Shown here piece after piece: positions 46,526 to 56,749 of a stretch of 64,000 nucleotides of DNA. A program made the position numbers and the translations under genes. The notes under the pieces were generated by a model. The model was given only the letters and a program-made list of their open reading frames with translations. It was not told the DNA's origin and made no database searches. The stretch comes from Schistocerca nitens (lineage: Eukaryota; Arthropoda; Insecta; Orthoptera; Acrididae): contig NC_064614.1 of the NCBI RefSeq assembly GCF_023898315.1, positions 704,678,720 through 704,742,719 of the forward strand, given 5' to 3'. The first letter of the stretch is position 1. Each line of letters begins with the position of its first letter.

Positions 46526-46610
46526 TGAGAGTGTCTATCTGTAACTCAGCATCTCCATTACATGGTGAGTAGCAACTTTTCTTCTCATAAAATAATATAT
46601 CTGCTCTTTT
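46526..46610 (+). repeat. Short tail-like repeat (ggtgagtagcaac family)
   Basis: gtctatctgtaactcagcat followed by ctccattacatggtgagtagcaac matches the outer end of the palindromic unit at 60.6 kb. Confidence 0.7.
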
Positions 46611-46777
46611 CACCACGCAAATGACACAAAATAAGGAACACTGTATGCAAATACAATATACTATTGAAAAACTGGACGTGGCTCCTGGGGGAGGGGGGGA
46701 CAAGTACACATTCATAATAAACAGAGCTGACTTCTATTTAATAGCTGTAATTACAAACAAAAAGGTTACAAACATAC

Positions 46778-46949
46778 CATCTCTGTCTGATCCAGGAGAA
46801 ATGTCCAGTCTATATCGCTTGAAGTCCTTCTTTACATAAACTGCAGGTAGCTGAGATTCAGACATTATTGTTTGTTCATAGAGAAAACCAATAGAGTGAT
46901 CTATATAAACATCATTTTCATCTTGTGGTGGAGTTGGTGGACACCACAT
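46778..46949 (-). CDS. domino: domino/EP400-like exon upstream of the SANT region
   Basis: A 172-bp minus-strand exon between cattttcag (acceptor) and gtatgt (donor). It encodes MWCPPTPPQDENDVYIDHSI, then GFLYEQTIMSESQLPAVYVK and FKRYRLDISPGSDRD, ending one base into a codon. WCPPTPPQDxNDxYID and SxLPPVYVxKExKR are hallmarks of EP400/Domino between the ATPase and the SANT domain. The split codon is completed correctly by the exon at 35791. The initial ATG is probably internal, not a start codon, because this region lies far inside the known protein. Confidence 0.93.
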
Positions 46950-46989
46950 CTGAAAATGTATCACAGCCTTTAGACATACAACATGGAAA

Positions 46990-47740
46990 ACATCAGTCCA
47001 TTACAACTTAATTTACTGGAAAACAAGTCTGTCGTATAACATGACAATAGACCAAATACTGAATATAAATTCAAAAATTTCGAAATCATAAATTTTGTAT
47101 ATATCGGGATCTAGAAGCATGCACTTTTGAACTAATACAGCATAATTCTTGATGTTGTTACACTGTACAGGTCACTACTGGGTAGCTGGGGAGAGTTTTG
47201 AAGCCTTACTGTAGTATCTGAAAGACAAAAGGAAGATATTATTGATTGGTGGTTTTTCTATAAAGCTCTTTTAAAGGAATCGGACAGGAACAATGATCTA
47301 GAGATGTTATAGGCCATTTAAAATATAGTATCAGTCATAAATTCCCTTATGCGAGTTGCTGAAGATGCTAGTAACCTGGTCAACTACGTATTCATATAGC
47401 AAGCATAAAGTAAACAAGCAGATGGCTATCTTGTGGTAAATGGGTTGTCAGATGACATTGCTCAGTTAGTCACAATATATAAATACACCATGTATGCAGA
47501 TCAGAACTACTCAAAGAAAACAATGAGATAGATTAATGACAAAACAATGGAAGACTTTAGAGTAAGCTAAAAAATGCTGACTTCATAAAATTTACATTTA
47601 GCCTAATCCCAACTCTAAATTCGACATGTTTCTTAATAACTTTGTATCCACTTATGAATTTTTTTTCCAAAAAATAACTAAATAACTAGGGAGTCTCCAA
47701 GGAGATGTTTTATGATTACAAGTAGCAGAGTATTTCAAAA
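46990..47740 (+). pseudogene. LINE endonuclease fragment (CR1/Jockey-like)
   Basis: In shifting plus-strand frames: DIIDWWFFYKALLKESDRNN, RVAEDASNLVNYVFI and VNGLSDDIAQLVTIYKYT resemble the second half of an AP-like endonuclease (GDWNINFL, TRV...STLIDNVFI, xxGLSDHxAQ). Strongly decayed; the catalytic His of SDH is lost (SDD). Lies in the domino intron. Confidence 0.6.
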
Positions 47741-47742
47741 TG

Positions 47743-48537
47743 AAAGTATTAACATTACCTCATCAGTCAACAACAAAAATCTGAGCATCTCTCTTCTACC
47801 ACACACCTTAGGGTAATGCCAGGCAGAAGGGGCTGGAGGAGGAGGAGGAGGAGGAGGAGGAGGAGGAGGAGGTCAATATTCAGGGGACAGAAGCCTTGAG
47901 AACAACAGCCGACTCAGTCGGGAAAGTCCAAACCAGCCATTTGGCAGAGAAGCAGCAGTTGGAGCTGCAGGGCAGAGTTGGATGGGCACTATGTTGTAAG
48001 CAGCAAAGCCATCGGGGACCTAGACGTTTCATTGCTGGCTCTGTTTGTCAGGGGAACATAGAGACTTTTTACTTCATGCTGGGGAAAAGTGGATGACTTC
48101 ACTGTCTTGCTAATGTCTGTGGCATTGACTTGCTTTGCCAACTTTGGAGTGGCAATTCGATCTCTGTACAATATCAAAGTATTAACATTACCTCATCAGC
48201 CAACAGCAAAAATCTGAGCATCTCTCTTCTTCCACACACCTTAGGGTAATGCCAGGCAGAAGGGGCTGGAGGAGGAGGAGGAGGAGGAGGAGGAGGTCAA
48301 TATTCAGGGGACAGAAGCCTTGAGAACAACAGCCGACTCAGTCGGGAAAGTCCAAACCAGCCATTTGGCAGAGAAGCAGCAGTTGGAGCTGCAGGGCAGA
48401 GTTGGATGGGCACTATGTTGTAAGCAGCAAAGCCATCGGGGACCTAGATGTTTCATTGCTGGCTCTGTTTGTCAGGGAAACATAGACAGAGACTTTTTAC
48501 TTCATGCTGGGGAAAAGTGGATGACTTCACTGTCTTT
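47743..48537 (+). repeat. 433-bp tandem duplication in the 5' part of a CR1-like LINE
   Basis: Two copies offset by 433 bases (47743-48175 and 48176-about 48537), nearly identical, including a (GGA)n array that is longer in the first copy (47835-47872) than in the second (48267-48295). The second copy lacks the last about 70 bases. Each contains the same short coding-like segment (SVGKVQTSHLAEKQQLELQG, GWALCCKQQSHRGPR), which is probably LINE ORF1. Confidence 0.9.
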
Positions 48538-48639
48538 ACATTTTTGGCTTGCCATTCATTCGTGAAGGCATTTCAGGTTGGAGGAGAGGCTTAGTATCTT
48601 ATACAGTTTGAATAAATACCTAGTTAACTTCATGTCTTG

Positions 48640-49065
48640 GACTTAGTAATTTGTCCTTGTCATTTTTATCTCTTCCCAAGATACCATTACAGATTCCTTG
48701 CAGCTACAACAAGTTTATTAAAAAGACCTCACACGATGAGCACAGGGTGTTGCCAACCGCAGGTGGTGGCTCGTGTCAGTAATAACAATGTGTATCACTT
48801 TGGATCGGAAGAGATTCTTACTGGATTCAGGTGGCTAGCTGAAGAGGTAAGGATTGCCGGTCTTGCTTGCGAGATGAAGGCTGAGCTCACCATCTGCAGC
48901 ATCATCAACAGAACTAATTGAGGACCCTTGGTACAGAGCCAAGTGGAACATCTGAATCAGAGGTTCAGACAGTTCTGCGACTATGTAGGCTGCAGATTGG
49001 TTGACTTGTGCCATAGGGTGGCGGGATTTCGGATTCCGTGCTAAATAGGTCAGGACACCACCATA
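48640..49065 (+). pseudogene. CR1-like ORF1 end (SGNH esterase-like region)
   Basis: VVARVSNNNVYHFGSEEILTGF followed by GLACEMKAELTICSIINRTN corresponds to the GTNDxxxxGSEEIL and KAxLTICSIxxRTN blocks of esterase-like ORF1 proteins; the GTND core is mutated to SNNN. A stop (49 residues later) and further decay follow, with HRVAGFRIP near 49015. Confidence 0.6.
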
Positions 49066-49173
49066 CACACAAGGTAGCTACATGGGTAGTGGAGTCTGAG
49101 TGGAATGAACTGAGCAGATTTTTAGGCCAGAGGGTCTCAGGAAAGTACAGAAAGGGCTTCAGTCTCAAAAAGG

Positions 49174-50080
49174 GTGCATGACAAACACAGGAAGAGAGTA
49201 GAGCAAGGGAGAATCAGTATTGTAGTCGTGAACTGTCACAGCTGTGCTGCGAAAGAACCACAGCTGTATGAGCTAACAGAAAGCACTGACATACAGTATG
49301 AACTAACAGAAAGCACTGACATACAGATAGTTACAGGTACCAAAGGCTGGCTAAAGCCAGTGATAAGTTCAGCTGAAATTTTCGCAGGGTACCTAATGGT
49401 GTCCAGAAAGGATTGATGAAACACAGTTGATGGTGGGCATATTTGTTGTTGTTAGAAGTACTTTATCATGTAACAAAATTGAGATACATAGTTCCTGTCA
49501 GACCGTGCGGGTAGAGGTTATACGTGACAACCAAAATAAATTAAATATTGGTTGCCTTTTCTGACTCCCTGATCCAGATGATAGATTTGCCAGATGATTC
49601 AATGAGAACTTGAGTATCATCTAAAATAGGTACTCCACTCACACAATTATAGTTGGCAGTGGCTTCAATCTACCCTTGTCATGTTGGTGAAAAACCACAT
49701 TCAAAGCTGGTGGCAGGTATAAAACACTGTCTGAAATCTTACTAACTGCTTTTTCAAAAAATATTTTCAGCAAATGAATCAGGAGACAATCGAAGTGAAA
49801 ATGAATGCAAAAAATACTTGACCTCTTAGTACCAAATAATACTGACCAAATAGTGATCATCATGACAGATACAGGGATTAGTGACCACAGGGTCATTGTA
49901 GTGAGACAGACCACCAAAGCATCAAAATCCACTAAAAAGAAAGCAAAATATATCTATTTAAAAAAGCAGATAAAAATTTGCTTGGTGCCTTCTTCAGAGA
50001 CAGTTTCCTTTCCTTCCCAACTACCTATGTAAGTGCGGACCAAATGTGGCTTAGATTCAAAGAAATAGTATTGGTGACAA
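49174..50080 (+). pseudogene. CR1/Jockey-like LINE endonuclease
   Basis: ISIVVVNCHSCAAKEPQLYEL opens the AP-like endonuclease, IVTGTKGWLKPVISSAEIF is the catalytic TESWL block (Glu changed to Lys), and KILDLLVPNNTDQI, then GISDHRVIVV (about 49880) are the later blocks including SDH. An exact-looking 30-bp tandem duplication (49269-49328) inserted ten residues (YELTESTDIQ twice). Stops are present. The frame is interrupted at 50083 by an opposite-strand LINE. Confidence 0.75.
49269..49328 (+). repeat. 30-bp tandem duplication in endonuclease
   Basis: The unit tgagctaacagaaagcactg plus acatacagta is repeated with one mismatch; in frame it repeats ten residues. Confidence 0.9.
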
Positions 50081-50082
50081 TT

Positions 50083-51178
50083 CTACATCTACATCCATAC
50101 TCTGCAAGCCACCTGACGGTGTGTGGCGGAGGGTACCCTGAGTACCTCTATCGGTTCTCCCTTCTATTCCAGTCTCGTATTGTTCGTGGAAAGAAGGATT
50201 GTCGGTGTGCTTCTGTGTGGGCTCTAATCTCTCTGATTTTATCCTCATGGTCTTTTCGTGAGATATACGTAGGAGGGAGCAATATACTGCTTGACTCTTC
50301 GGTGAAGGTATGTTCTCGAAACTTCAACAAAAGCCCGTACCGAGCTACTGAGTGTTCTCTCCTGCAGAGTCTTCCAATGGAGTTTATCTATCATCTCCGT
50401 AATGCTTTTGCGATTACTAAATGATCCTGTAACAAAGCGCGCTGCTCTCCGTTGGATCTTCTCTATCTCTTCTATCAACCCTATCTGGTACGGATCCCAC
50501 ACTGCTGAGCAGTATTCAAGCAGTGGGCGAACAAGCGTACTGTAACCTACTTCCTTTGTTTTCGGATTGCATTTCCTTAGGATTCTTCCAATGAATCTCA
50601 GTCTGGCATCTGCTTTACCGACGATCAACTTTATATGATCATTCCATTTCAAATCAGTCATAATGCGTACTCCCAGATAATTTATGGAATTAACTGTTTC
50701 CAGTTGCTGACCTGCTATTTTGTAGCTACATGATACGGGATCTATCCTTCTATGTATTCGCAGCACATTACACTTGTCTACATTGAGATTCAATTGCCAT
50801 TCCCTGCACCATGCGTCAATTCGCTGCAGATCCTCCTGCATTTCAGTACAATTTTCCATTATTACAACCTCTCGATAGACCACAGCATCATCTGCAAAAA
50901 GCCTCAGTGAACTTCCGATGTCATCCACAAGGTCATTTATGTATATTGTGAATAGCAACGGTCCTATGACACTGCCCTGCGGCACACCTGAAATCACTCT
51001 TACTTCGGAAGACTTCTCTCCATTGAGAACGACATGCTGCGTTCTGTTATCTAGGAACTCTTCAATCCATTCACACAATTGGTCTGATAGTCCATATGCT
51101 CTTACTTTGTTCATTAAACGACTGTGGGGAACTGTATCGAACGCCTTGCAGAAGTCAAGAAACACGGCATCTACCTGG
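50083..51178 (-). mobile_element. 5'-truncated CR1/Jockey-like LINE fragment
   Basis: A minus-strand LINE 3' fragment containing one long open frame (51165-50245) and a 3' UTR ending in a short tgtaga-type repeat at 50083-50095. The 5' end is truncated in the reverse transcriptase. It lies inside another, plus-strand LINE and must be younger. No target duplication was recognised. Confidence 0.83.
50245..51165 (-). pseudogene. CR1/Jockey-like reverse transcriptase, C-terminal half (long open frame)
   Basis: 306 codons without a stop. Motifs in order: FLDFCKAFDTVPHSRL, ISGVPQGSVIGPLLFTIYIN, LRLFADDAVVY (catalytic FADD, about 50895), WCREWQLNLNVDKCNVL, INYLGVRI, VRPLLEYCSAVWDPYQ and the thumb/C-terminus. 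The first methionine is only the first in frame: the real protein begins upstream in the lost 5' part. The frame stops at 50245, near the usual end; a GIREIRAHTEAHRQSFFPRT-like segment follows in another frame (50330-50148), so a late frameshift is likely. Confidence 0.87.
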
Positions 51179-51378
51179 GAATTGAGAGATTAATACCCAA
51201 TAAATTAATAAAAGATGGTACTGATCCCCCACAGTACAAAAAACAGGTCAAAACATTGTCGCCAAGGCAATGAAGCACGTTAAGTTAAAAACAACACAAA
51301 ATTTCCAATATTGGGAATGTTTTATTGAAGCTCAAAATCTAGTGCAAACTTCAGTGCTACAAGCTTTTCATAATTTCC

Positions 51379-51389
51379 ACAATGAAACT
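51379..51389. repeat. 11-bp target duplication of SINE, left
   Basis: acaatgaaact, identical to 51589-51599. Confidence 0.88.
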
Positions 51390-51588
51390 GTCCTCCTCAA
51401 TAGCTGAATGATCAGTGCAGCAGAATTCCACATGAGGGGGCCAGATTCGATTCCCAGCTGGGTTGGAGATTTTCTCAGGGTGGGGTCTGGGTATTGTGTC
51501 GCTCCATCAATGTTTCATCCTCATCTACACACAAGTCACCACAGTGGTCTACCCAATGGGAGGACCTAGCCACATGAACATTTTGTTT
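51390..51588 (+). mobile_element. tRNA-derived SINE (second family)
   Basis: A 199-bp unit with a tRNA-like head: A-box-like tagctgaatgatcagtg (51401-51417) and B-box agattcgattccc (51443-51455), spaced as in pol III promoters. A body with ggagattttctcagg follows. Exact 11-bp duplications flank it. It differs in sequence from the SINE at 7864-8118. It lies inside the LINE linker, so it inserted later. Confidence 0.88.
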
Positions 51589-51599
51589 ACAATGAAACT
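51589..51599. repeat. 11-bp target duplication of SINE, right
   Basis: Second copy of acaatgaaact. Confidence 0.88.
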
Positions 51600-51689
51600 C
51601 TGTCTCGAAATCTGGCATAAAGTCAAAAGAGATTCTGGTCGTATGCAAAGTACACCAGTGGTAAGATACAATTAATACCTTCCATGTGC

Positions 51690-53710
51690 GATATCAATGA
51701 TAATGTTACCAATGACAGCGCCACTAAAGGGAGATACAGAACATGGTTTTCTGAAATTTCTTCACCAAAGAAGACAAAGTAAATATTGTAGAATCCAAAT
51801 CAAGAACAGCTGTCAACACAGTAACTTAGGAGTAGATATCACTGATGTAGTGAAGTTGCTTAATAAAGAGAACTCTTCTAGTCCAGAGGGTATGCCAATT
51901 GTGTTTCTTTCAGACTATGATGATACTATAGCCCCTTTTGCAGCTGCCGCATACAACCACTCATTCGATGGAAGATCTAAGTTGCACAGGTTACACCAAT
52001 ACTCAGGAAAGTAAATAGGGGTAATCCGATGAATTACAGACTTATTTCACTGATGTTGATTTGCGGTAGTATTTTGGAACATATACTGTGTTTGAACATT
52101 ATGAGAGCAAATGGCTATTGACACACTGTCAACACAGATTCAACACTCTCTTTATTCACATGATGCAACAACTGCTATCAACAGGGGATCTCAGATTGAT
52201 TCCACTATTTCTATATTTCCGTAAGTCTTTTAACATCATTCCTCACAAGAGACTTCTAATCAAATGGTGTGTTTATGGAGTACCATTTCAGTTGGGGGAC
52301 TGGACTCGCGTTTTCCTCTCAGTAAGGTCACAGTATGTAGTAACTGACAGAAAATCATATAGTAAAACAGAAGTGACAACTGGCATTTCCCAAGGAAGTG
52401 TTATATGTCCTCTGCTGTTCCTAATCTACCAGTATATACATCAACAAAAATAATAAATTTTTGAAAATATAATGTAGCTGTATATAAAAAAAATCTACTC
52501 ACCACTTGGCAGGAGAACACACATATAAAAGGTATTAAATATGCAAGCCTTAGGCTCTTTCTTCAGGCAGAAGGGCTGAAGGGGAAAGAAGAGGGGTGAA
52601 GGAAATGAAATGATGAAGTTTAGGAAAAGGGGTAGAGTTTGGACAAGTCACCCAGAATTCACGGTCAGGGAGACTTACTTTCCTTCTCATCCCATCCAAT
52701 AAGTCTCTCCTGAACCTGGGTTCTGGGTGACTTTTCCGAATTCTACCACTTTTCCTAAACCTCGCCAGCCCTTTGAGCCACTAGCTCAGAAATCTAGCAA
52801 ACTCTAATACCTTTTTATAAGAGTGTTCTCCTGCCACTGCTTAGTGGATAGGTTTTTTTTATCTTTTTATCTATCCAGTTACATTACAATTTACACATAT
52901 GATTTAGGAGATAATCTGAGCAGCCTTCTTAGATTTTTTTCAGATCATGCCATAATGTACCATCTAATGTAGGCGTCAGGAGATCAAACCAATTGCAAAA
53001 TGACTTGGACCCTTCTCTGTATGGTGCGAAAAGTAGCAGTTGTCTCTGAATAAGGAGAAGTGTGAAGTCATCCACATGAATACAAAAAGAAATCAATTAA
53101 TTTTTTGTTACACAATAAATCACACAAATCTGACGGGTGTCAATTCAACCAAATACCTAGTAAGTACAATTACAAACAACTTAAATTGGAACAGTCACAT
53201 AGATAATGTTGTGGGGAAGGCAAACTAAAAACTGAATTTTATTGGCAGAAGACACAAAAGCTGTAACAAATCCACTATTGCCTACACTACCCTTATCGAT
53301 CCTCTGCTTGCCTTGTGGTATGGGGACCTTACATCAAAAAAGTCCATAGAAGGGCAACCTGTTTTGTATTCATGAAATAGGAGAGAGAGTGTCATGGATA
53401 TGACAAGCAAATTAGAGAGGCAATCATTAAAACAAAGTCATCGTTTGTTGCACAGGGATCTTTTCACGAAATTTCAATCACCAACTTGTTCCTCTGAATG
53501 CAAAAATATTTTTTGTCACTAACCTACACACGGAGGAATGATCACCGTAATGAAATAAGAGAAATCAGAGCTCATACAAAATGATTTTAGTGTTAATTTT
53601 TTCCTTACATTGTTAGAGAGTGGAACGGCGAAATATTTTGAAGATGGCCCCCCAAAGAACCCTCTGCTAGGAACTTTAGTGTGACCTGCAGAGTAGATGT
53701 CCATTACACA
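51690..53710 (+). pseudogene. CR1/Jockey-like reverse transcriptase, split by a palindromic repeat
   Basis: First part (51690-52450): KLLNKENSSSPEGMP, NYRLISLMLICGSILEH (in a shifted frame near 52035), FRKSFNIIPHKRL and TGISQGSVICPLLFLIY. Second part (52880-53710): LLRFFSDHAIMY (the FADD motif damaged), MSLNKEKCEVIHM, STKYLVSTITNNLNWNSHID and a REIRAHTK-like C-terminus. The interrupting sequence (52488-52868) falls between motif B and the FADD motif. Many stops. Confidence 0.78.
52488..52868. repeat. Palindromic repeat unit 3
   Basis: The left part (aaatctactcaccacttggca ... gttctcc reading, 52490-52560) is complementary to the right part (ggagaacact ... gcttagtggataggttttttttat region, 52800-52862), and the internal part is also near-symmetrical around 52670 (gactt...aaacctcgccagccct versus agggctgaag...tttagg). 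Inserted into a LINE reverse transcriptase. Confidence 0.72.
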
Positions 53711-54649
53711 TTTTAATGATATGACAGGGAGCTGCGAACAGTGGGTAATGGTTACTTGTTTTAAACCTCTGAATAATGTTGGAAGATGAAAAACCTGAAA
53801 AACCTAAATATCGGTCTTTCTTAAATCCCCATTCGTCTCGATGACCACATACAAATGCGGCACAACGTGATAGGGAATTTTTAAAGCAATAACCCTGAAT
53901 AAAATACCCATTTGACTGAAGATATTCCATACTAGATAATGGGAAGTATACGAGAGCTTGCTAGAAGATTTTGGGTCACTTACAACAGCAAACAAAAGCA
54001 CTTCATTTGTGAAGTATATTTTTCTGATTGATTGGATTCCTTTGCACTAACAATACATAAATGCTGGGTAAATCATTTCAAGGATTGGAGAATAGCAAGG
54101 GCACACCTTCTGCTTCAGGGTTTTCTTCACAAGGTACTAAGTTCTGCGTACAGGAAACAAATTTCGTTCCATTATTGTATATTTTATGAAATTATAGCAA
54201 CAAAACCACCACTCTTGAAACTGTTATGAAACTTGAATTTCATTATTTCTAATGTTCATTTTTTATTATTTTTAATGCTCATTTTTTAAATAACATAATT
54301 TTCAGCAGTCATATTTTTTAGCTAGAATAATATATTTCGTAAGACAGACTCCAGCCAACAAGTGTTAATTCTTTGCAAAGTTCAATGTTTAATAGATTTG
54401 TCACTTATTTAAATATCTGAATCTTAATTAGGTATACAAATGTCAATAAAAAATGGAAATATATTCCTTCCGTATTTTTAAACAATATATTAAGGAAAAC
54501 AACCTTGCTAATATGCACAAAATTATCAAACAATAAGAAAAACAGTAAAACAGGTAAAACAAAGTCACAGAAACACTCATTTGGATTCCCATAAATTTTA
54601 AGAAACCAATTTGGGCACAGAAAGCAACTCCCATTAACACTAAACAGAC
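53711..54649. other. No supported gene
   Basis: AT-rich. A minus-strand frame at 53930-53676 (CAAFVCGHRDEWGFKKDR) has a C/H-containing look reminiscent of a THAP-type start, but is too short and broken to call. Confidence 0.4.
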
Positions 54650-54690
54650 CTGACAGTTTGCAAGATCTTCAAGTGCTTGCAAGAACGGAC
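54650..54690 (-). CDS. Candidate domino micro-exon (41 nt)
   Basis: Minus strand: attgttacag acceptor, then 41 bases reading (G|GT) PFLQALEDLANCQ, then a gtctgt donor. It ends in phase 0, as needed by the next exon (ATG TGG at 46949), and begins two bases into a codon, as needed by the upstream candidate at 58352. Acceptor quality is moderate. No family motif is visible in 13 residues, so it rests on splice signals and phase only. Confidence 0.42.
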
Positions 54691-54882
54691 CTGTAACAAT
54701 TTAATGTTCCAAATTTGAAATGTGCAGAAAACAGTCGAAGACTGTGAGACATTAAAAAGCTTATTGCCACATTTCATTACATAAACATTGCCAACTCTTT
54801 GTCTACTTGTTGTTCATTGCCAAAAGCCAACATCCTTCCTCAGAACAACAAAGAATTTGTTGTAACCTAATTTAGAATTGAT

Positions 54883-54893
54883 AATAATTTTTA
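54883..54893. repeat. 11-bp target duplication of RTE LINE, left
   Basis: aataattttta, identical to 58180-58190. Confidence 0.85.
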
Positions 54894-55203
54894 CCCCCCC
54901 ATGAACCATGGACCTTGCCGTTGGTGCGGAGGCTTGCGTGCCTCAGCGATACAGATAGCCGTACCGTAGGTGCAACCACAACGGAGGGGTACCTGTTGAG
55001 AGGCCAGACAAATGTGTGGTTCCTGAAGAGGGGCAGCAGCCTTTTCAGTAGTTGCAAGGGCAACAGTCTGGATGATTGACTGATCTGGCCTTGTAACAAT
55101 AACCAAAACGGCCTTGCTGTGCTGGTACTGCGAACGGCTGAAAGCAAGGGGAAACTACAGCCGTAATTTTTCCCGAGGGCATGCAGCTTTGCTGTATGAT
55201 TAA

Positions 55204-56749
55204 ATGATGATGGCGTCCTCTTGGGTAAAATGTTCTGGAGGTAAAATAGTCCCCCATTCGGATCTCCGGGCGGGGACTACTCAAGAGGATGTCGTTATCA
55301 GGAGAAAGAAAACTGGCAGTCTACGGATTGGAGTGTGGAATGTCAGATCCCTTAATCGGGCAGGTAGGTTAGAAAATTTAAAAAGGGAAATGGATAGGTT
55401 GAAGTTAGATATAGTGGGAAGTAGTGAACTTCGGTGGCAGGAGGAACAAGACTTCTGGTCAGGTGACTACACGGTTATAAACACAAAATCAAATAGTGGT
55501 AATGCAGGAGTAGGTTTAATAATGAATAGGAAAATAGGAATGCGGGTAAGCTACTACCAACAGCACAGTGAACGCATTATTGTGGCCAAGATAGATACGA
55601 AGCCCACACCTACTACAGTAGTACAAGTTTATATGCCGACTAGCTCTGCAGATGACGAAGGAATTGAAGAAATGTATGATGAAATAAAAGTAATTATTCA
55701 GATAGTGAAGGGAGACGAAAATTTAATAGTCATGGGTGACTGGAATTCGAGTGTAGGAAAAGGGAGAGAAGGAAACATAGTAGGTGAATATGGATTGGGG
55801 CTAAGAAATGAAAGAGGAAGCTGCCTGGTAGAATTTTGCACAGAGCACAACATAATCATAGCTAACACTTGGTTTAAGAATCATGAAAGAAGGTTGTATA
55901 CATGGAAGAACCCTGGAGATACTAAAAGGTATCAGATAGATTATATAATGGCAAGACAGAGATTTAGGAACCAGGTTTTAAATTGTAAGAAATTTCCAGG
56001 GGCAGATGTGGACTCTGACCACAATCTATTGGTTATGACCTGTAGATTAAAACTGAAGAAACTGCAATAAGGTGGGAATTTAAGGAGATGGGACCTGGAT
56101 AAACTGAAAGAACCAGAGGTTGTACAGAGTTTCAGGGAGAGCATAAGGGAACAATTGACAGGAATGGGGGAAAGAAATACAGTAGAAGAAGAATGGGTAG
56201 CTTTGACGGAAGAAGTACTGAAGGCAGCAGAGGATCAAGTAGGTAAAAAGACGAGGGCTAGTAGAAATCCTTGGGTAACAGAAGAAATATTGAATTTAAT
56301 TGATGAAAGGAGAAAATATAAAAATGCAGTAAATGAAGCAGGCAAAAAGGAATACAAACGTCTCAAAAATGAGATCGACAGGAAATGCAAAATGGCTAAG
56401 CAGGGATGGCTAGAGGACAAATGTAAGGATGTAGAAGCGAGTGTCACTAGGGGTAAGATAGATACTGCCTACAGGAAAATTAAAGAGACCTTTGGAGATA
56501 AGAGAACAACTTGTATGAATATCAAGAGCTCAGATGGAAACCCAGTTCTAAGCAAAGAAGGGAAAGCAGAAAGGTGGAAGGAGTATATAGAGGGTCTATA
56601 CAAGGGCGATGTACTTGAGGACAATATTATGGAAATGGAAGAGGATGTAGATGAAGATGAAATGGGAGATACGATACTGAGTGAAGAGTTTGACAGAGCA
56701 CTGAAAGACCTGAGTCGAAACAAGGCCCCCGGAGTGACAACATTCCATT
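55204..56749 (+). pseudogene. RTE ORF, endonuclease half
   Basis: Start chosen at ATG 55204; the frame is open upstream for only a short way. LRIGVWNVRSLNRAGRLENL, SSELRWQEEQDFWSG, VQVYMPTS, NLIVMGDWNSSVG, RYQIDYIM and VDSDHNLLVMTCRL (SDH, ending about 56050) are all blocks of an AP-like RTE endonuclease. TAA at 56068-56070 is in frame with the rest, which continues from 56071 (NLRRWDLDKL) to NKAPGV. A one-base loss near 56735 shifts to the reverse transcriptase frame. The endonuclease nicks target DNA to prime reverse transcription. Confidence 0.88.

Larger units (their letters stand above)
35792..46777 (-). other. Large domino intron (10,986 bp)
   Basis: Bounded by GATG|gtatgt (46777) and ttacag|CTCGG (35792) on the minus strand with matching phase. 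It contains mariner, LINE, PLE, palindromic and microsatellite sequences, none of which interrupts the exons. Confidence 0.88.
47743..53710 (+). mobile_element. CR1/Jockey-like LINE, decayed, with three nested insertions
   Basis: A plus-strand LINE with ORF1 region (to about 49170), endonuclease (49174-50080), then an opposite-strand LINE fragment (50083-51178), then the pre-reverse-transcriptase linker with a SINE (51390-51588), reverse transcriptase (51690-52450), a palindromic repeat (52488-52868), and the rest of the reverse transcriptase and C-terminus (52880-53710). The matching order of domains across each insertion shows it was one element. Its exact 5' start, 3' end and target duplication were not found. 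Confidence 0.75.
46950..54649 (-). other. Proposed domino intron (if the 54650-54690 exon is real)
   Basis: Consists of LINE relics, a SINE, palindromic and simple repeats. Its right boundary depends on the candidate micro-exon. Confidence 0.5.

Noticed and set aside
53676..54001. Possible THAP-like zinc finger (CAAFVCGHRDEWGFKKDR)
   Set aside because: Too short, frame changes within the expected domain, and missing the later conserved residues.
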